Positions 8,576 through 16,839 of a stretch of 64,000 nt of DNA are shown here, one piece after another. Source of the stretch: AP-15 sp035503615 (GTDB lineage: Bacteria; Pseudomonadota; Alphaproteobacteria; ATCC43930; CGMCC-115725); NCBI GenBank assembly GCA_035503615.1, contig DATJTI010000005.1, forward strand, positions 31,618-95,617. The letters are read 5' to 3'. Every line of letters starts with the position of its first letter. Position 1 is the stretch's first letter. Under the pieces are notes generated by a model that was not told where the DNA came from, made no database searches, and worked only from the letters and a program-made list of their open reading frames with translations. Position numbers and translations under genes: made by a program.

Positions 8576-9241
8576 ATGTCACAGGCTTTTGCTGCTGCAC
8601 TGCCGGCGCGTGATCCGCGCTCTCGCCATTCTCCATCGGCGGCATCGCCGCGACCGAGCCGCGCCGAGGCCGAGGAAGCGGTGCGCACGCTGATCCGCTG
8701 GGCCGGCGACGATCCCGAGCGCGAGGGGCTGCTCGGCACCCCGGACCGCGTCGTGCGCGCCTATCGCGAATTTTTCAGCGGCTATGACGAGGATCCGGTG
8801 GCGCTACTGCAGCGCACCTTCGAAGAGACCGAAGGGTATGACGAGATCGTCATGCTGAAGGATATCCGCTTCGAATCGCATTGCGAGCACCACATCGCTC
8901 CGATCATCGGCAAGGTCCATGTCGCCTATCTGCCGAACAACCGCGTGGTCGGCATCTCGAAGCTGGCCCGGCTCGTCGAGGTCTACGCCAAGCGGCTGCA
9001 AATCCAGGAAAAGATGACGGCGCAGATCGCCAACACGCTCGACGAGGTGTTGCAGCCGAAGGGGGTCGCCGTGGTCATCGAGGCGGCGCATCAGTGCATG
9101 ACCACGCGCGGCGTGCACAAGCCCGGCGTCACGATGGTGACGAGCCGCATGCTCGGCTCGTTCCGCCACGACCCGACCAGCCGCCGCGAGGTCCTGTCGA
9201 TGATCGGCACGCCGGGCGGCATCCAGCTGCCCAACGTCTGA
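8576..9241 (+). CDS. folE: GTP cyclohydrolase I
   Basis: 221 residues, type I FolE. It converts GTP to 7,8-dihydroneopterin triphosphate, the first step of folate synthesis, as a cytoplasmic decamer. The zinc and active-site motif is visible as SHCEHHIAPIIGKVHVAY, followed by the substrate-binding KLARLVEVYAKRLQIQE and the second zinc Cys in AAHQCMTTRG. An N-terminal tail of about 30 residues precedes the core. The ATG at 8576 is chosen over an adjacent TTG; its SD (CAAGAG) is weak. Confidence 0.95.
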   Translation: MSQAFAAALPARDPRSRHSPSAASPRPSRAEAEEAVRTLIRWAGDDPEREGLLGTPDRVVRAYREFFSGYDEDPVALLQRTFEETEGYDEIVMLKDIRFESHCEHHIAPIIGKVHVAYLPNNRVVGISKLARLVEVYAKRLQIQEKMTAQIANTLDEVLQPKGVAVVIEAAHQCMTTRGVHKPGVTMVTSRMLGSFRHDPTSRREVLSMIGTPGGIQLPNV

Positions 9242-9255
9242 GCCGGGCGGCGGGG

Positions 9256-10434
9256 ATGCTCGATGCGGCGAGGATGCGGGCGGCGGTCGCGATCCTCGAG
9301 CGGCTGGTCGCGTTCGACACGGTGTCGGCGAAGTCGAACCTCGGTCTGATCGACTGGGTTGCAGACTATCTCGATAGCCATGGCGTCACCAGCCAGCTGA
9401 CCCGCAACCCGGCCGGCACCAAAGCAAATCTGTTTGCGACGATCGGTCGTGGCGATCGCGGCGGGATCATCCTGTCGGGTCATACCGATGTCGTTCCGGT
9501 CGAGGGTCAGGACTGGGCCAGCGACCCGTTCCGGCTCGATACCCGTGGCGATCGTCTTCATGGCCGCGGCACCGCCGACATGAAGGGATTTCTGGCACTC
9601 TGCCTGGCGCTGGTGCCGCAGGCTCTCGCCCGGCCGCTGCAAATCCCGTTGCATCTGGCACTGAGCTATGACGAGGAAGTCGGCTGCCTCGGGGTTCCGG
9701 CACTGCTCGCGAGCCTGCCCGAGGGGATGGCGCGCCCGCTGCTCGCGATCATCGGCGAGCCGAGCGAGATGCGGGTCGCCAACGCGCATAAGGGCATCCA
9801 TTTTCTGCGCACCCGTGTCAGCGGCCATGAGGGCCATTCGAGCCAGCCCGAACGCGGGGTCAACGCGATCACGGCGGCAGCCGAGATCATCGCCGAGATC
9901 GGCCGGCTCGCCACCGCATGCCGCGCCGCCGCCAGCGCCGGCAGCCGTTTCGACCCGCCCTACACCAGCTTCAATATCGGCCGGATCGCCGGCGGCACCG
10001 CCGTCAACATCATCGCCCGCGACTGCACATTCGACTGGGAGTTCCGCCCGGTCCCCGGTGCGGACGGCACGGCCTTGCAGCGGCGGATCGAGGAATTTGT
10101 TACGCGCGATCTCCTGCCGCGAATGCGCACCGCACACGCCAGTGCCACGATCGACACCGAGATCCTGGCGCTGGTGCCGCCGCTTGTCCCCGATCCGGCC
10201 TCGCCAGCCGAAGCGCTCGCCCGCGAATTGACCGGTGCCAATGAGACGACGACGATCGCCTTTGCGACCGAAGCCGGCCTCTACCAGGCGGCCGGCATCC
10301 CGGCGGTGATCTGCGGCCCGGGCTCGATCGCCGTCGCGCACCAGCCCGACGAGTTCATCACCCGCGCCGAGCTTGCCGCCGGTGCCGCCTTTCTCGATCG
10401 CCTACTCGCCCGCGCTCGGCGCGGTTCAACGTAA
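9256..10434 (+). CDS. argE: Acetylornithine deacetylase (ArgE, M20 family)
   Basis: 392 residues of the M20 peptidase family. The di-zinc motifs are present: SGHTDVVPV (His and Asp), GRGTADMKGFLAL (bridging Asp), and SYDEEVGCLGV (catalytic Glu pair), with the dimerisation-domain His in VSGHEGHSS. N2-acetylornithine hydrolysis to ornithine is the likely activity from overall similarity to alphaproteobacterial ArgE, but other M20 amidases look alike. It starts 14 bp after folE on the same strand. Confidence 0.87.
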   Translation: MLDAARMRAAVAILERLVAFDTVSAKSNLGLIDWVADYLDSHGVTSQLTRNPAGTKANLFATIGRGDRGGIILSGHTDVVPVEGQDWASDPFRLDTRGDRLHGRGTADMKGFLALCLALVPQALARPLQIPLHLALSYDEEVGCLGVPALLASLPEGMARPLLAIIGEPSEMRVANAHKGIHFLRTRVSGHEGHSSQPERGVNAITAAAEIIAEIGRLATACRAAASAGSRFDPPYTSFNIGRIAGGTAVNIIARDCTFDWEFRPVPGADGTALQRRIEEFVTRDLLPRMRTAHASATIDTEILALVPPLVPDPASPAEALARELTGANETTTIAFATEAGLYQAAGIPAVICGPGSIAVAHQPDEFITRAELAAGAAFLDRLLARARRGST

Positions 10435-10445
10435 CCCCTCGGCTT

Positions 10446-10967
10446 TCACGGGCTCGGCGATGGCGGGGCGGGGGCGGCAATCTCGCGGGTCTCGAACTCG
10501 CCGGGCGGCGTGCCGAAAGCGAGCCGGATGCGGTATTTCTGCCAGTCGCGGCGGTAGGCGACCGGGTCGGGCACCATGATCGATGCGGTCGAAACCACGG
10601 CCAGGAGCCGGGTCTGCGTCTGGGTCGCGGTGCCGACGATCCCCGGCGACAACGCGTTCGAGCCGATGCTGCCGGCGGCAAAGGCCGTGCCCGAATAGGG
10701 GCCGATCAGCGATTGCGGCGATTGGGTCGCGGCCGGGGCCGGGTTGCTGTTGAGCGAATTGGCCGGCGTCGTGCTGCCATCGGGCGCCACGAGTTCGGCA
10801 CTGCGCAGGGCCAGCCGGTCGACCGCCGAGATTTCGATCTGGTTGGCGATGCCGCCCGCCGGAAAACCGGCGCTGACCTGGCTCTGTGGCAATGCCGAGG
10901 GCGGGCCGGCGCCGCCGCAACCGGCGAGCGCCAGGGCGGTCAGAAATCCGGCGAGGCGGCGTATCAT
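10446..10967 (-). CDS. Putative lipoprotein, unknown function
   Basis: 173 residues. The start MIRRLAGFLTALALAGC gives a textbook lipobox (LAGC) with the lipidated Cys at about 17; an upstream in-frame extension has no such logic. The mature part is low in charge and rich in Ser, Ala and Pro, with a more structured end around VAYRRDWQKYRIRLAF. It lies 101 bp downstream of the PEP-CTERM gene on the same strand and may share its transcript. No family is recognised. Confidence 0.7.
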   Translation of the reverse strand: MIRRLAGFLTALALAGCGGAGPPSALPQSQVSAGFPAGGIANQIEISAVDRLALRSAELVAPDGSTTPANSLNSNPAPAATQSPQSLIGPYSGTAFAAGSIGSNALSPGIVGTATQTQTRLLAVVSTASIMVPDPVAYRRDWQKYRIRLAFGTPPGEFETREIAAPAPPSPSP

Positions 10968-11068
10968 GACATCGATATACGCGCGAATGCCGGCGGCGCG
11001 AAATAGCGCTGCGACCCGCTCCGCCGATGCGGGGAACGCCGATCCAGGGAATGCGCCGCGACCGCCGG

Positions 11069-11758
11069 CTACGCAGCGCGGCGGCGGCCGAAGCAACCCA
11101 GACCGATAAGAGCAGTGCCGAGGATCACGAATGAGGCAGGCTCCGGGACGGCGCTCCTGGTGCGCATATTGTCGAATTCGAAATTGAGGTCCGAGGTGCT
11201 GAAGACCACTTGGTTGTAGGTGCCGCCCGCGAAAGAGAAGTCTGCGTATTCGTTGGAACCGGTCGACGTTTGACTGCCGTCGCCGCCATCGGCGGAAATG
11301 CCACCGGTGAACGAGTCGATCAGGGTCCCGTCATCGTAGAAGGAGATCGTATTGTACGTATCCATCGACCCCCAATAGAACCCGAAATAGTCTTGCGGAG
11401 CGCTCAATGTCAGCGTGTCCGATGCGCTGGTGATCGGCCCACTCGGCGGATTGTAGGCGACCGCGTAGAATGCGGTGCTATCGCCCAGCGGCGCTGCGTA
11501 GAGGCCCGAATCTGCATCGCCGGCACCGACGACACCGCCCCCGGGTTCGGTGCCGGTCACCGGCATGAACCCGGAAGGCTGGTCGCCGGGGGTCACCGAA
11601 TCGAAAGTCTGCAGCACGGTCCCGGCCGGCGTGGCGGTGCCGGAGGCGAGATCGCTGCCGGGGGTCAAGGTGACGGTGATCGTCGTGGCGTGGACGGCGG
11701 TGGCGGCCATCAGTGCCAGGGCCATGGCACTTGACAGAAGTATCGGCCGGCGAGGCAT
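11069..11758 (-). CDS. PEP-CTERM sorting-domain surface protein
   Basis: 229 residues with an N-terminal signal peptide (PILLSSAMALALMAATAVHA) and a C-terminal PEP-CTERM tripartite signal: VPEPASF, a hydrophobic helix VILGTALIGLGCF, then RRRAA. Such proteins are exported and processed by an exosortase, often into an exopolysaccharide-associated surface layer. The middle is Gly/Ser/Thr-rich beta-type sequence with PQDYFGFYWGSMDTYNTISFYD. ATG at 11758 follows an AGGA-type SD. No exosortase gene is in this window. A sigma-54-like promoter lies upstream. Confidence 0.9.
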   Translation of the reverse strand: MPRRPILLSSAMALALMAATAVHATTITVTLTPGSDLASGTATPAGTVLQTFDSVTPGDQPSGFMPVTGTEPGGGVVGAGDADSGLYAAPLGDSTAFYAVAYNPPSGPITSASDTLTLSAPQDYFGFYWGSMDTYNTISFYDDGTLIDSFTGGISADGGDGSQTSTGSNEYADFSFAGGTYNQVVFSTSDLNFEFDNMRTRSAVPEPASFVILGTALIGLGCFGRRRAA

Positions 11759-11784
11759 CTTCCTGCTCCTCGTATAAATGGAAA

Positions 11785-11800
11785 CAACCCAGAAGGGTTG
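11785..11800 (-). promoter_or_regulatory. Perfect hairpin in the PEP-CTERM gene leader
   Basis: CAACCC, loop of four, GGGTTG: a perfect 6-bp stem 26 bases upstream of the start codon, just before the SD. It would lie inside the 5-prime leader if transcription starts from the -24/-12 element. It has no U-run immediately after, so it looks more like an mRNA-stabilising or regulatory element than a terminator. Confidence 0.55.
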
Positions 11801-11817
11801 ATCTTCCTTTTTCAACA

Positions 11818-11833
11818 CGCATTTTTTGTGCCA
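11818..11833 (-). promoter_or_regulatory. Sigma-54 (-24/-12) promoter upstream of PEP-CTERM gene
   Basis: On the minus strand this reads TGGCACAAAAAATGCG against the RpoN consensus TGGCACRNNNNTTGCW. The GG and GC pairs are intact with the required spacing and only two positions differ. Transcription would begin about 50 bases upstream of the PEP-CTERM start codon. PEP-CTERM genes in other bacteria are known to be RpoN-dependent through the PrsK/PrsR pair, which supports the call. Confidence 0.7.
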
Positions 11834-12014
11834 CGCGCCTCTTTGCGAGAGTTATCATTGGTTTAGCCGAGAATGGTCGAGGCGACAGAGCCGTCACCAC
11901 GGGAATTTGTAAAAAAAGCCGACAGCAGAATTTACTATGTTTGCCGAGCTCTTCAGGTCACCGGGGTATTGTCTCAATATGATGTCCTGTTCCAGCGCAT
12001 TACTTTTCGTCCTT

Positions 12015-12062
12015 GCTGAGACCGGGGCTGAGACCGGGGCTGAGACCGGGGCTGAGACCGGG
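12015..12062. repeat. 12-bp tandem repeat, four perfect copies
   Basis: Four identical copies of GCTGAGACCGGG lie in the gap of about 440 bp between the PEP-CTERM promoter and the MetX-fold gene. The rest of this gap (11834-12273) is AT-richer at its left end and holds no convincing gene; a 105-residue frame crossing the repeats is probably not coding. Confidence 0.92.
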
Positions 12063-12063
12063 T

Positions 12064-12075
12064 GGAAAATTTTCC
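12064..12075. promoter_or_regulatory. Perfect AT-rich palindrome next to the repeat array
   Basis: GGAAAATTTTCC is a perfect 12-bp palindrome starting two bases after the repeat array and about 200 bp upstream of the next gene. It could be a regulator-binding site; this is inference from symmetry and position. Confidence 0.4.
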
Positions 12076-12273
12076 GACGGGAGTGCTGTGCCACGCTCGC
12101 CGGCATCGGCATGCGGGACCGGCATCGACACGCAGGACCGGGTGGCAAGGTCGCGGTTTGGGCTCCGCGGCGGCGAGGCGAGGGCGCTCCGACCCGGTTG
12201 CGTCGGAACCGTGGCGCGCCCGATCCTCGCGTGGCACAATCACCGCGGCGCTAGGGGCGCAGGAGACCGAGGC

Positions 12274-13353
12274 ATGTCCGCTACCGTCGCATCACCAGCC
12301 CGAGATCTCGGAACCGTCTTGGACCGGAAATTCTCGATCCAGGACTTTCGCCTGCAGAACGGCACGGTCATGCCTGCCGTCGACATCGCTTACGAGACCT
12401 ATGGCCGACTCGCCGGCGATGGCCGCAACGCGGTGCTGATCACCCACGGCTATACGAGCAGCCATCATGCCGCCGGCCGCAACCCGGCAAACGGCAACCA
12501 GCCGGGGTCGTGGGACGGGCTGATCGGGCCGGGCAAGGCGATCGACACCGACAAGCTCTTTGTCGTCGCCTCGAACATGCTGGGCTCGTCCTACGGTTCG
12601 ACCAACGGGGCGAGCCTCGACCCGCGCACCGGCAAGCCCTATGGTCCGGATTTTCCGGCGATCACCGTGCGCGATATCGTCGCCGCGCAAAAGCAGCTGC
12701 TCGACGGCCTCGGGGTGCGCCATCTCGTCGCCGTCGCCGGCCCGTCCTATGGCGGCTACCAGGCGTTTCAATGGGCCGTCGCCTATCCCCTGATGATGGA
12801 TGCGATCGTCGCCGTGGTGACGGCACCGCAAGCCCGCAACGCCGATGAGCGGCTGGCCGAACTCGAAGCGCGGCTCGCCACCGATCCGCAGTGGAATGGC
12901 GGCCGCTATTACGACCGGGGCGGAGCCAAGACCGCGCTGACCGAACTGCGCTACGACACGATGATCGGGTATGGCTATAGCGAGCAGCTCGCCGGGCGCT
13001 ATCCGGACAAGGCCGAGCGCGAGCAGGTGATCCGCCGGCTCGCCGCCGATTGGGCGCGCAACTGGGACGCGAACTCGCTGGTAATCCTGCGCCGGGCGAC
13101 GATCGGGTTCGACACGGTCAAGGACTTCGCCAAGATCCGGGCGAAGATCCTCTATGTGCTGTGCCGCACCGACAAATTGTTTCCGCCGGCGATCGCACCC
13201 CAAACCATGAAGGATCTCGCCGCCGCCGGGGTGGACGCGCGCTATTTCGAGATCGACAGCGAGCTCGGCCATTCCGCGAGCGGCCCCGAGCATGCCAAAT
13301 GGTCGCCGGTGCTGCGCGAATTTCTGGCCCCCGTGGTCGCTGCCCTCGACTAG
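12274..13353 (+). CDS. Alpha/beta hydrolase of the homoserine O-acetyltransferase (MetX) fold
   Basis: 359 residues resembling MetX: early IAYETYGRLAGDGRNAVLITHG, the nucleophile elbow GPSYGGYQAFQWA, an acid Asp in CRTDKLFPP and a C-terminal His in LGHSASGPEHAKW. Canonical MetX has GGSMGGMQ at the elbow; the change to GPSYGGYQ suggests a side branch that may not acetylate homoserine. The ATG at 12274 has AGGAGA about eight bases upstream. Earlier in-frame starts run into the repeat region and are rejected. Confidence 0.8.
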   Translation: MSATVASPARDLGTVLDRKFSIQDFRLQNGTVMPAVDIAYETYGRLAGDGRNAVLITHGYTSSHHAAGRNPANGNQPGSWDGLIGPGKAIDTDKLFVVASNMLGSSYGSTNGASLDPRTGKPYGPDFPAITVRDIVAAQKQLLDGLGVRHLVAVAGPSYGGYQAFQWAVAYPLMMDAIVAVVTAPQARNADERLAELEARLATDPQWNGGRYYDRGGAKTALTELRYDTMIGYGYSEQLAGRYPDKAEREQVIRRLAADWARNWDANSLVILRRATIGFDTVKDFAKIRAKILYVLCRTDKLFPPAIAPQTMKDLAAAGVDARYFEIDSELGHSASGPEHAKWSPVLREFLAPVVAALD

Positions 13354-13389
13354 CGCCACCGGTCGCGCGGCGGCCGTCGCAGCTCGGAG

Positions 13390-14010
13390 GTGAGCCTCTC
13401 GGCGGCTCTGGCCGAGGCCATCGTCGCGGTGCTGTCGGCGGCGGGCTATGCCGGCCTCGCCTCACTGATGGCCGCCGAATCGGCCGGGCTTCCGCTGCCC
13501 TCCGAGGTGATCCTGCCGTTCGCCGGGTATCTCGTGTCGCGCGGCGTGCTGAATTTGTGGCTGGTCGCGACGATCGGCGCGCTCGGCTGCAATCTCGGCT
13601 CGGCGATCGCCTACGAGGTCGGGCGGTATGGCGGGCGGCCGGCGATCGAGCGCTGGGGCAGATACGTGCTGCTGACGCGCCGCGATCTCGAATTGGCCGA
13701 TCGCTTCTTTGTGCGGTTTGGCGATGTGACCGTGCTGGTCGCGCGGATGCTGCCGGTGGCGCGCACCTATATCGCGCTGCCGGCCGGCATCGCCCGCATG
13801 CCGCGGCTGCGCTTCCAACTCTACACCTTTATCGGCTCCTGGCCTTGGTGCTTGGCACTCGCCGCTACCGGCATGCTGCTCGGCGAGCGTTGGAGCAGCG
13901 CGCCATGGCTCGACCGGGTGTTCCACGGTCTCGATATTGCGATCGCCATTTGCGTCGTGATCGTGCTCGCCCGGTTTGTCTGGATGCGTCGCTCGCGGCG
14001 CCGCGGGTAA
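13390..14010 (+). CDS. DedA family membrane protein
   Basis: 206 residues with several membrane segments and the DedA/VTT pattern: an amphipathic ESAGLPLPSEVILPFAGYL near the N-terminus, GCNLGSAIAYEVGRYGG, and the conserved RMLPVARTYIALPAGIARM region. DedA-family proteins work in inner-membrane lipid homeostasis; some flip undecaprenyl phosphate or phospholipids. The GTG at 13390 overlaps a GGAGGTGA SD core, so the exact start is uncertain, but no nearer downstream start codon fits. Confidence 0.87.
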   Translation: MSLSAALAEAIVAVLSAAGYAGLASLMAAESAGLPLPSEVILPFAGYLVSRGVLNLWLVATIGALGCNLGSAIAYEVGRYGGRPAIERWGRYVLLTRRDLELADRFFVRFGDVTVLVARMLPVARTYIALPAGIARMPRLRFQLYTFIGSWPWCLALAATGMLLGERWSSAPWLDRVFHGLDIAIAICVVIVLARFVWMRRSRRRG

Positions 14011-14074
14011 ACAGCAGGCGAGCGTCCCCGCGTGGTCGGGGCCAAGCCGAACCTGGCCTGGCCCCGTCTGCGAT

Positions 14075-14150
14075 TGGCTCCCCGGGCCGGACTCGAACCA
14101 GCGACAAGGCGGTTAACAGCCGCCTGCTCTACCAACTGAGCTACCGGGGA
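14075..14150 (-). tRNA. tRNA-Asn (GTT)
   Basis: 76 nt on the minus strand with encoded CCA. Acceptor TCCCCGG pairs with CCGGGGA, D arm GCTC-AGTTGGTAGA-GC, anticodon stem GGCGG/CCGCC around CTGTTAA (anticodon GTT), and T loop TTCGAGT. All arms are complete. Confidence 0.97.
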
Positions 14151-14184
14151 TCAGAGCGCCCGAGCGATCGGACGCGACCCCGCC

Positions 14185-14258
14185 TGGAGGCCGGAAGCGG
14201 AATCGAACCGCTGTACGAGGATTTGCAGTCCTCTGCATAGCCACTCTGCCATCCGGCC
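14185..14258 (-). tRNA. tRNA-Cys (GCA)
   Basis: 74 nt on the minus strand with encoded CCA. Acceptor GGCCGGA pairs with TCCGGCC, the anticodon loop is CTGCAAA (GCA) on a GAGGA/TCCTC stem, and the T loop is TTCGATT. It is upstream of tRNA-Asn by 34 bp and both are probably one transcript. Confidence 0.97.
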
Positions 14259-14268
14259 GGTGCCTCGT

Positions 14269-14298
14269 CATATAGGCGTGCCCGCGCCGCAGGGTCAA
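14269..14298 (-). promoter_or_regulatory. Sigma-70-type promoter of the tRNA-Cys/tRNA-Asn pair
   Basis: On the minus strand TTGACC (14293-14298) and TATATG (14269-14274) are separated by 18 bp. The -10 box lies about 10 bp upstream of the tRNA-Cys 5-prime end, where a stable-RNA promoter is expected. Confidence 0.65.
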
Positions 14299-14423
14299 GC
14301 AAAGCTCCACGCAAAAAGGGTTAGCGGATGCGCCGCCGATTTGCCCGGGCGCCGCGCGCGGGTTGACAAACGGACCGCCGCGGCTCAGCAATTCCGGTCG
14401 AAACGCACTCCCGTGGAGGAACC

Positions 14424-15323
14424 ATGCTGTCGCCAGCCACGATCGCTGATTATCACCGCGACGGGTTCATCGTGCTGCCCGAAATCCTGACTGGGGCCGA
14501 GGTCGAGGCGCTGCGCCGGGTGACCGACGGTTTTGTCGAGGGCGCGCGCGCGGTGGCCGCCAACAACGAGGTCTATGATCTCGAAGAGACGCATTCGCTC
14601 GCCGAGCCGCGCGTGCGGCGGATCAAGACGCCGCATCTGCACCACCCGGAATACATGCGCGCCGCGCGCAATCCGAAGATCGTCGAGGTGCTGAAGGATC
14701 TGTGGGGCACGGTGCGGCTCGACACCGGCAAGCTCAACATGAAGTCGGCCGGCTATGGCGCGCCGATCGAATGGCACCAGGACTGGGCGTTCTACCCGCA
14801 CACCAACGAGGACCTCGCCGCGGTCGGGATCATGCTCGACGATTGCGAGATGGATAACGGCCCGATGATGGTGGTCCCCGGCAGCCATCGCGGCCCGATT
14901 TTCGACCATCACGGCCCGGATGGCCGGTTTTGCGGCGCGATTGATCCCGAGAGCTGCGACATCGGCATTTCACGGGCGGTGCCGTGCCTGGGCAAGGCCG
15001 GCTCGATCACCGTGCATCACGTGCGCGCGGTGCATGGCTCGGCGACCAATTTTTCGGGCAGGCCGCGACGCTTTCTGCTGTTTCAATACCGCGCCGCCGA
15101 CGCCTGGCCATTGCTCGGCCTCAAGGACGGGATCGAGCGGTTCGACGAGTTGCTGCTGGCGGGCGAGCCGACCCTGTCGCCGCGGCTCGAACCGTTGCCG
15201 GTGCGGCTGCCCTTGCCGCCGGCCGAACACCAGGGTTCGATCTACGAGAACCAGCGCGCCGCGGGACGGCGGTTCTTCACGACTGCGGCGGAAGGCGACC
15301 GGGTCGCGGTCGCGGCCGAATAG
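14424..15323 (+). CDS. Phytanoyl-CoA dioxygenase (PhyH) family protein
   Basis: 299 residues, an Fe(II)/2-oxoglutarate dioxygenase. The iron ligands are visible as the HxD of EWHQDWAFYPH and the distal His in HHVRAVHGSATN, followed by the oxoglutarate-binding Arg (GRPRRFLLFQ). The start has GGAGG with good spacing. Relatives hydroxylate lipids, amino acids or secondary metabolites, and no neighbour fixes the substrate. Confidence 0.9.
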   Translation: MLSPATIADYHRDGFIVLPEILTGAEVEALRRVTDGFVEGARAVAANNEVYDLEETHSLAEPRVRRIKTPHLHHPEYMRAARNPKIVEVLKDLWGTVRLDTGKLNMKSAGYGAPIEWHQDWAFYPHTNEDLAAVGIMLDDCEMDNGPMMVVPGSHRGPIFDHHGPDGRFCGAIDPESCDIGISRAVPCLGKAGSITVHHVRAVHGSATNFSGRPRRFLLFQYRAADAWPLLGLKDGIERFDELLLAGEPTLSPRLEPLPVRLPLPPAEHQGSIYENQRAAGRRFFTTAAEGDRVAVAAE

Positions 15324-15362
15324 GCGCTCCATGCAGGATCGGGGTGCTGGCCGGAGTCGACG

Positions 15363-15611
15363 ATGAGCGAGCATGGTGCGGCGGTGGATGCCACTCTCGA
15401 CGCGACGGGGCTCATGTGCCCGCTGCCGGTGCTGAAGGCTCGCCGTGCCTTGAAGCCGCTGCCACCCGGCGCGGTGCTCGAAGTGCTGGCCACCGACCCG
15501 GGTGCGGCCCAGGATTTCGAGCATTTCTGCAGCACGACCGGATGCACGCTGCTCGAAGCGTCGCGGCAACCAGACGGCGTGCTGCGCTTCCGTTTGAAAA
15601 AGCCCGGCTGA
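15363..15611 (+). CDS. TusA-family sulfurtransferase
   Basis: 82 residues with the TusA/SirA signature: DATGLMCPLPVLKARRAL, active Cys19 in the CPxP motif, and the C-terminal two-layer sandwich. These proteins carry persulfide sulfur for tRNA thiolation, molybdopterin or sulfur metabolism. Here it sits between a dioxygenase and an alcohol dehydrogenase with no other sulfur genes, so the partner is unknown. It could be the general TusA or a specialised paralogue. Confidence 0.88.
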   Translation: MSEHGAAVDATLDATGLMCPLPVLKARRALKPLPPGAVLEVLATDPGAAQDFEHFCSTTGCTLLEASRQPDGVLRFRLKKPG

Positions 15612-15626
15612 CGCAGTGAGGCCACG

Positions 15627-16787
15627 ATGATCGCGACCATCACGAGCCCGCGTGCGATGGCGATCGGCGGCGGTGCTCTCGCCGAGTTGCCGGGCGGCCT
15701 CAAGCGTTTCGGGCTGAGCCGGCCGCTGATCGTCACCGACCCTTACATCCGCGATTGCGGGATCCTGGAGCGCATGACGGGGCTGCTCGAGGGCAGCGGG
15801 ATCCACGGCGAAGTGTTTGCCGACACGGTCGCCGATCCGACGACCGCGGTGGTCGAAACCGGTGTGCGACGGTTCGGCGCGGGCAGCTTCGACAGCCTCG
15901 TGGCACTCGGTGGCGGCAGCTCGATCGACACCGCCAAGGCGATCAGCGTGCTCGCCGCCAATGGCGGCAGGATGCGGGACTACAAGGTCCCGAACGACAT
16001 CCCGAAACCGGGTCTGCCGATCGTCGCGATCCCGACCACCGCCGGCACCGGTTCCGAAGTCACCCGGTTCACCGTGATCAGCGACAGCGAGACCGACGAG
16101 AAGATGCTGATCGCCGGGCTTGCCTGCTGCCCGCTATTGGCGATCGTCGATTACGAGCTGACACTGTCGATGCCGCTGCGGCTGACCGCCGATACCGGGC
16201 TCGACAGTCTGACCCACGCGATCGAGGCTTATGTCAGCCGGCGCGCCAGCTCCTATACCGACGGGCTTGCGAAAAATGCGATGGGGCTGATCGCCCGCAA
16301 TATCCGCGCTGCCTGCGCCGACCCGCAGAACCGGGCGGCGCGCGAAGCGATGATGCTCGGTGCGACGACCGCAGGGATGGCGTTCTCGAATTCGAGCGTG
16401 GCGCTGGTGCACGGAATGAGCCGGCCGATCGGCGCCTTCTTCCACGTGCCGCACGGGTTGTCGAATGCGATGCTGTTGCCGGAGATCACCGCCTTCTCCG
16501 CGCCGGCCGCGCTCGACCGCTACGCCGATTGCGCCCGCGCGATGGGGGTGGCGGAGACGGGCGAAGGCAACCAGGGTGCGGTCGCGCGCCTGCTCGACGA
16601 ACTGCGCCGGCTGAACCTCGACCTGGAGGTGCCGAGCCCGCGCGCTTATGGCATCGATGCCCGGCGCTACGAGGAATTGCTGCCGATCATGGCGAGCCAG
16701 GCACTGGCGTCCGGCTCCCCGGCCAACAATCCGCGCGTGCCATCGAGCGACGAGATCATCGCCCTCTACCGCCGGGTTTACTCGTGA
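15627..16787 (+). CDS. Iron-containing alcohol dehydrogenase
   Basis: 386 residues of the group III metal-dependent alcohol dehydrogenases. Visible are the NAD-binding LVALGGGSSIDTAKAI, IPTTAGTGSEVTRF, and the metal-binding region with Asp in ADTGLDSLTHAIEAYVS and His residues in SVALVHGMSRPIGAFFHVPHGLSNA. It oxidises a primary alcohol or reduces an aldehyde with NAD(P). It starts 15 bp after the TusA gene and is probably cotranscribed. The physiological alcohol is not deducible. Confidence 0.92.
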   Translation: MIATITSPRAMAIGGGALAELPGGLKRFGLSRPLIVTDPYIRDCGILERMTGLLEGSGIHGEVFADTVADPTTAVVETGVRRFGAGSFDSLVALGGGSSIDTAKAISVLAANGGRMRDYKVPNDIPKPGLPIVAIPTTAGTGSEVTRFTVISDSETDEKMLIAGLACCPLLAIVDYELTLSMPLRLTADTGLDSLTHAIEAYVSRRASSYTDGLAKNAMGLIARNIRAACADPQNRAAREAMMLGATTAGMAFSNSSVALVHGMSRPIGAFFHVPHGLSNAMLLPEITAFSAPAALDRYADCARAMGVAETGEGNQGAVARLLDELRRLNLDLEVPSPRAYGIDARRYEELLPIMASQALASGSPANNPRVPSSDEIIALYRRVYS

Positions 16788-16839
16788 TGGGACTTACTGC
16801 CCAGGCCAGGAATTGAGAATATTCTGAGCCGAGGCATCA

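Noticed and set aside
11937..12254. 105-residue plus-strand frame over the 12-bp repeats
   Set aside because: It owes its AETG repeats to the DNA array, has no good SD and no similarity I recognise; more likely a leader or intergenic region.
11834..12273. SAM-II-type riboswitch before the MetX-fold gene
   Set aside because: SAM-II elements occur before metX in Alphaproteobacteria, but I see no matching pseudoknot core here and the enzyme is not a canonical MetX.
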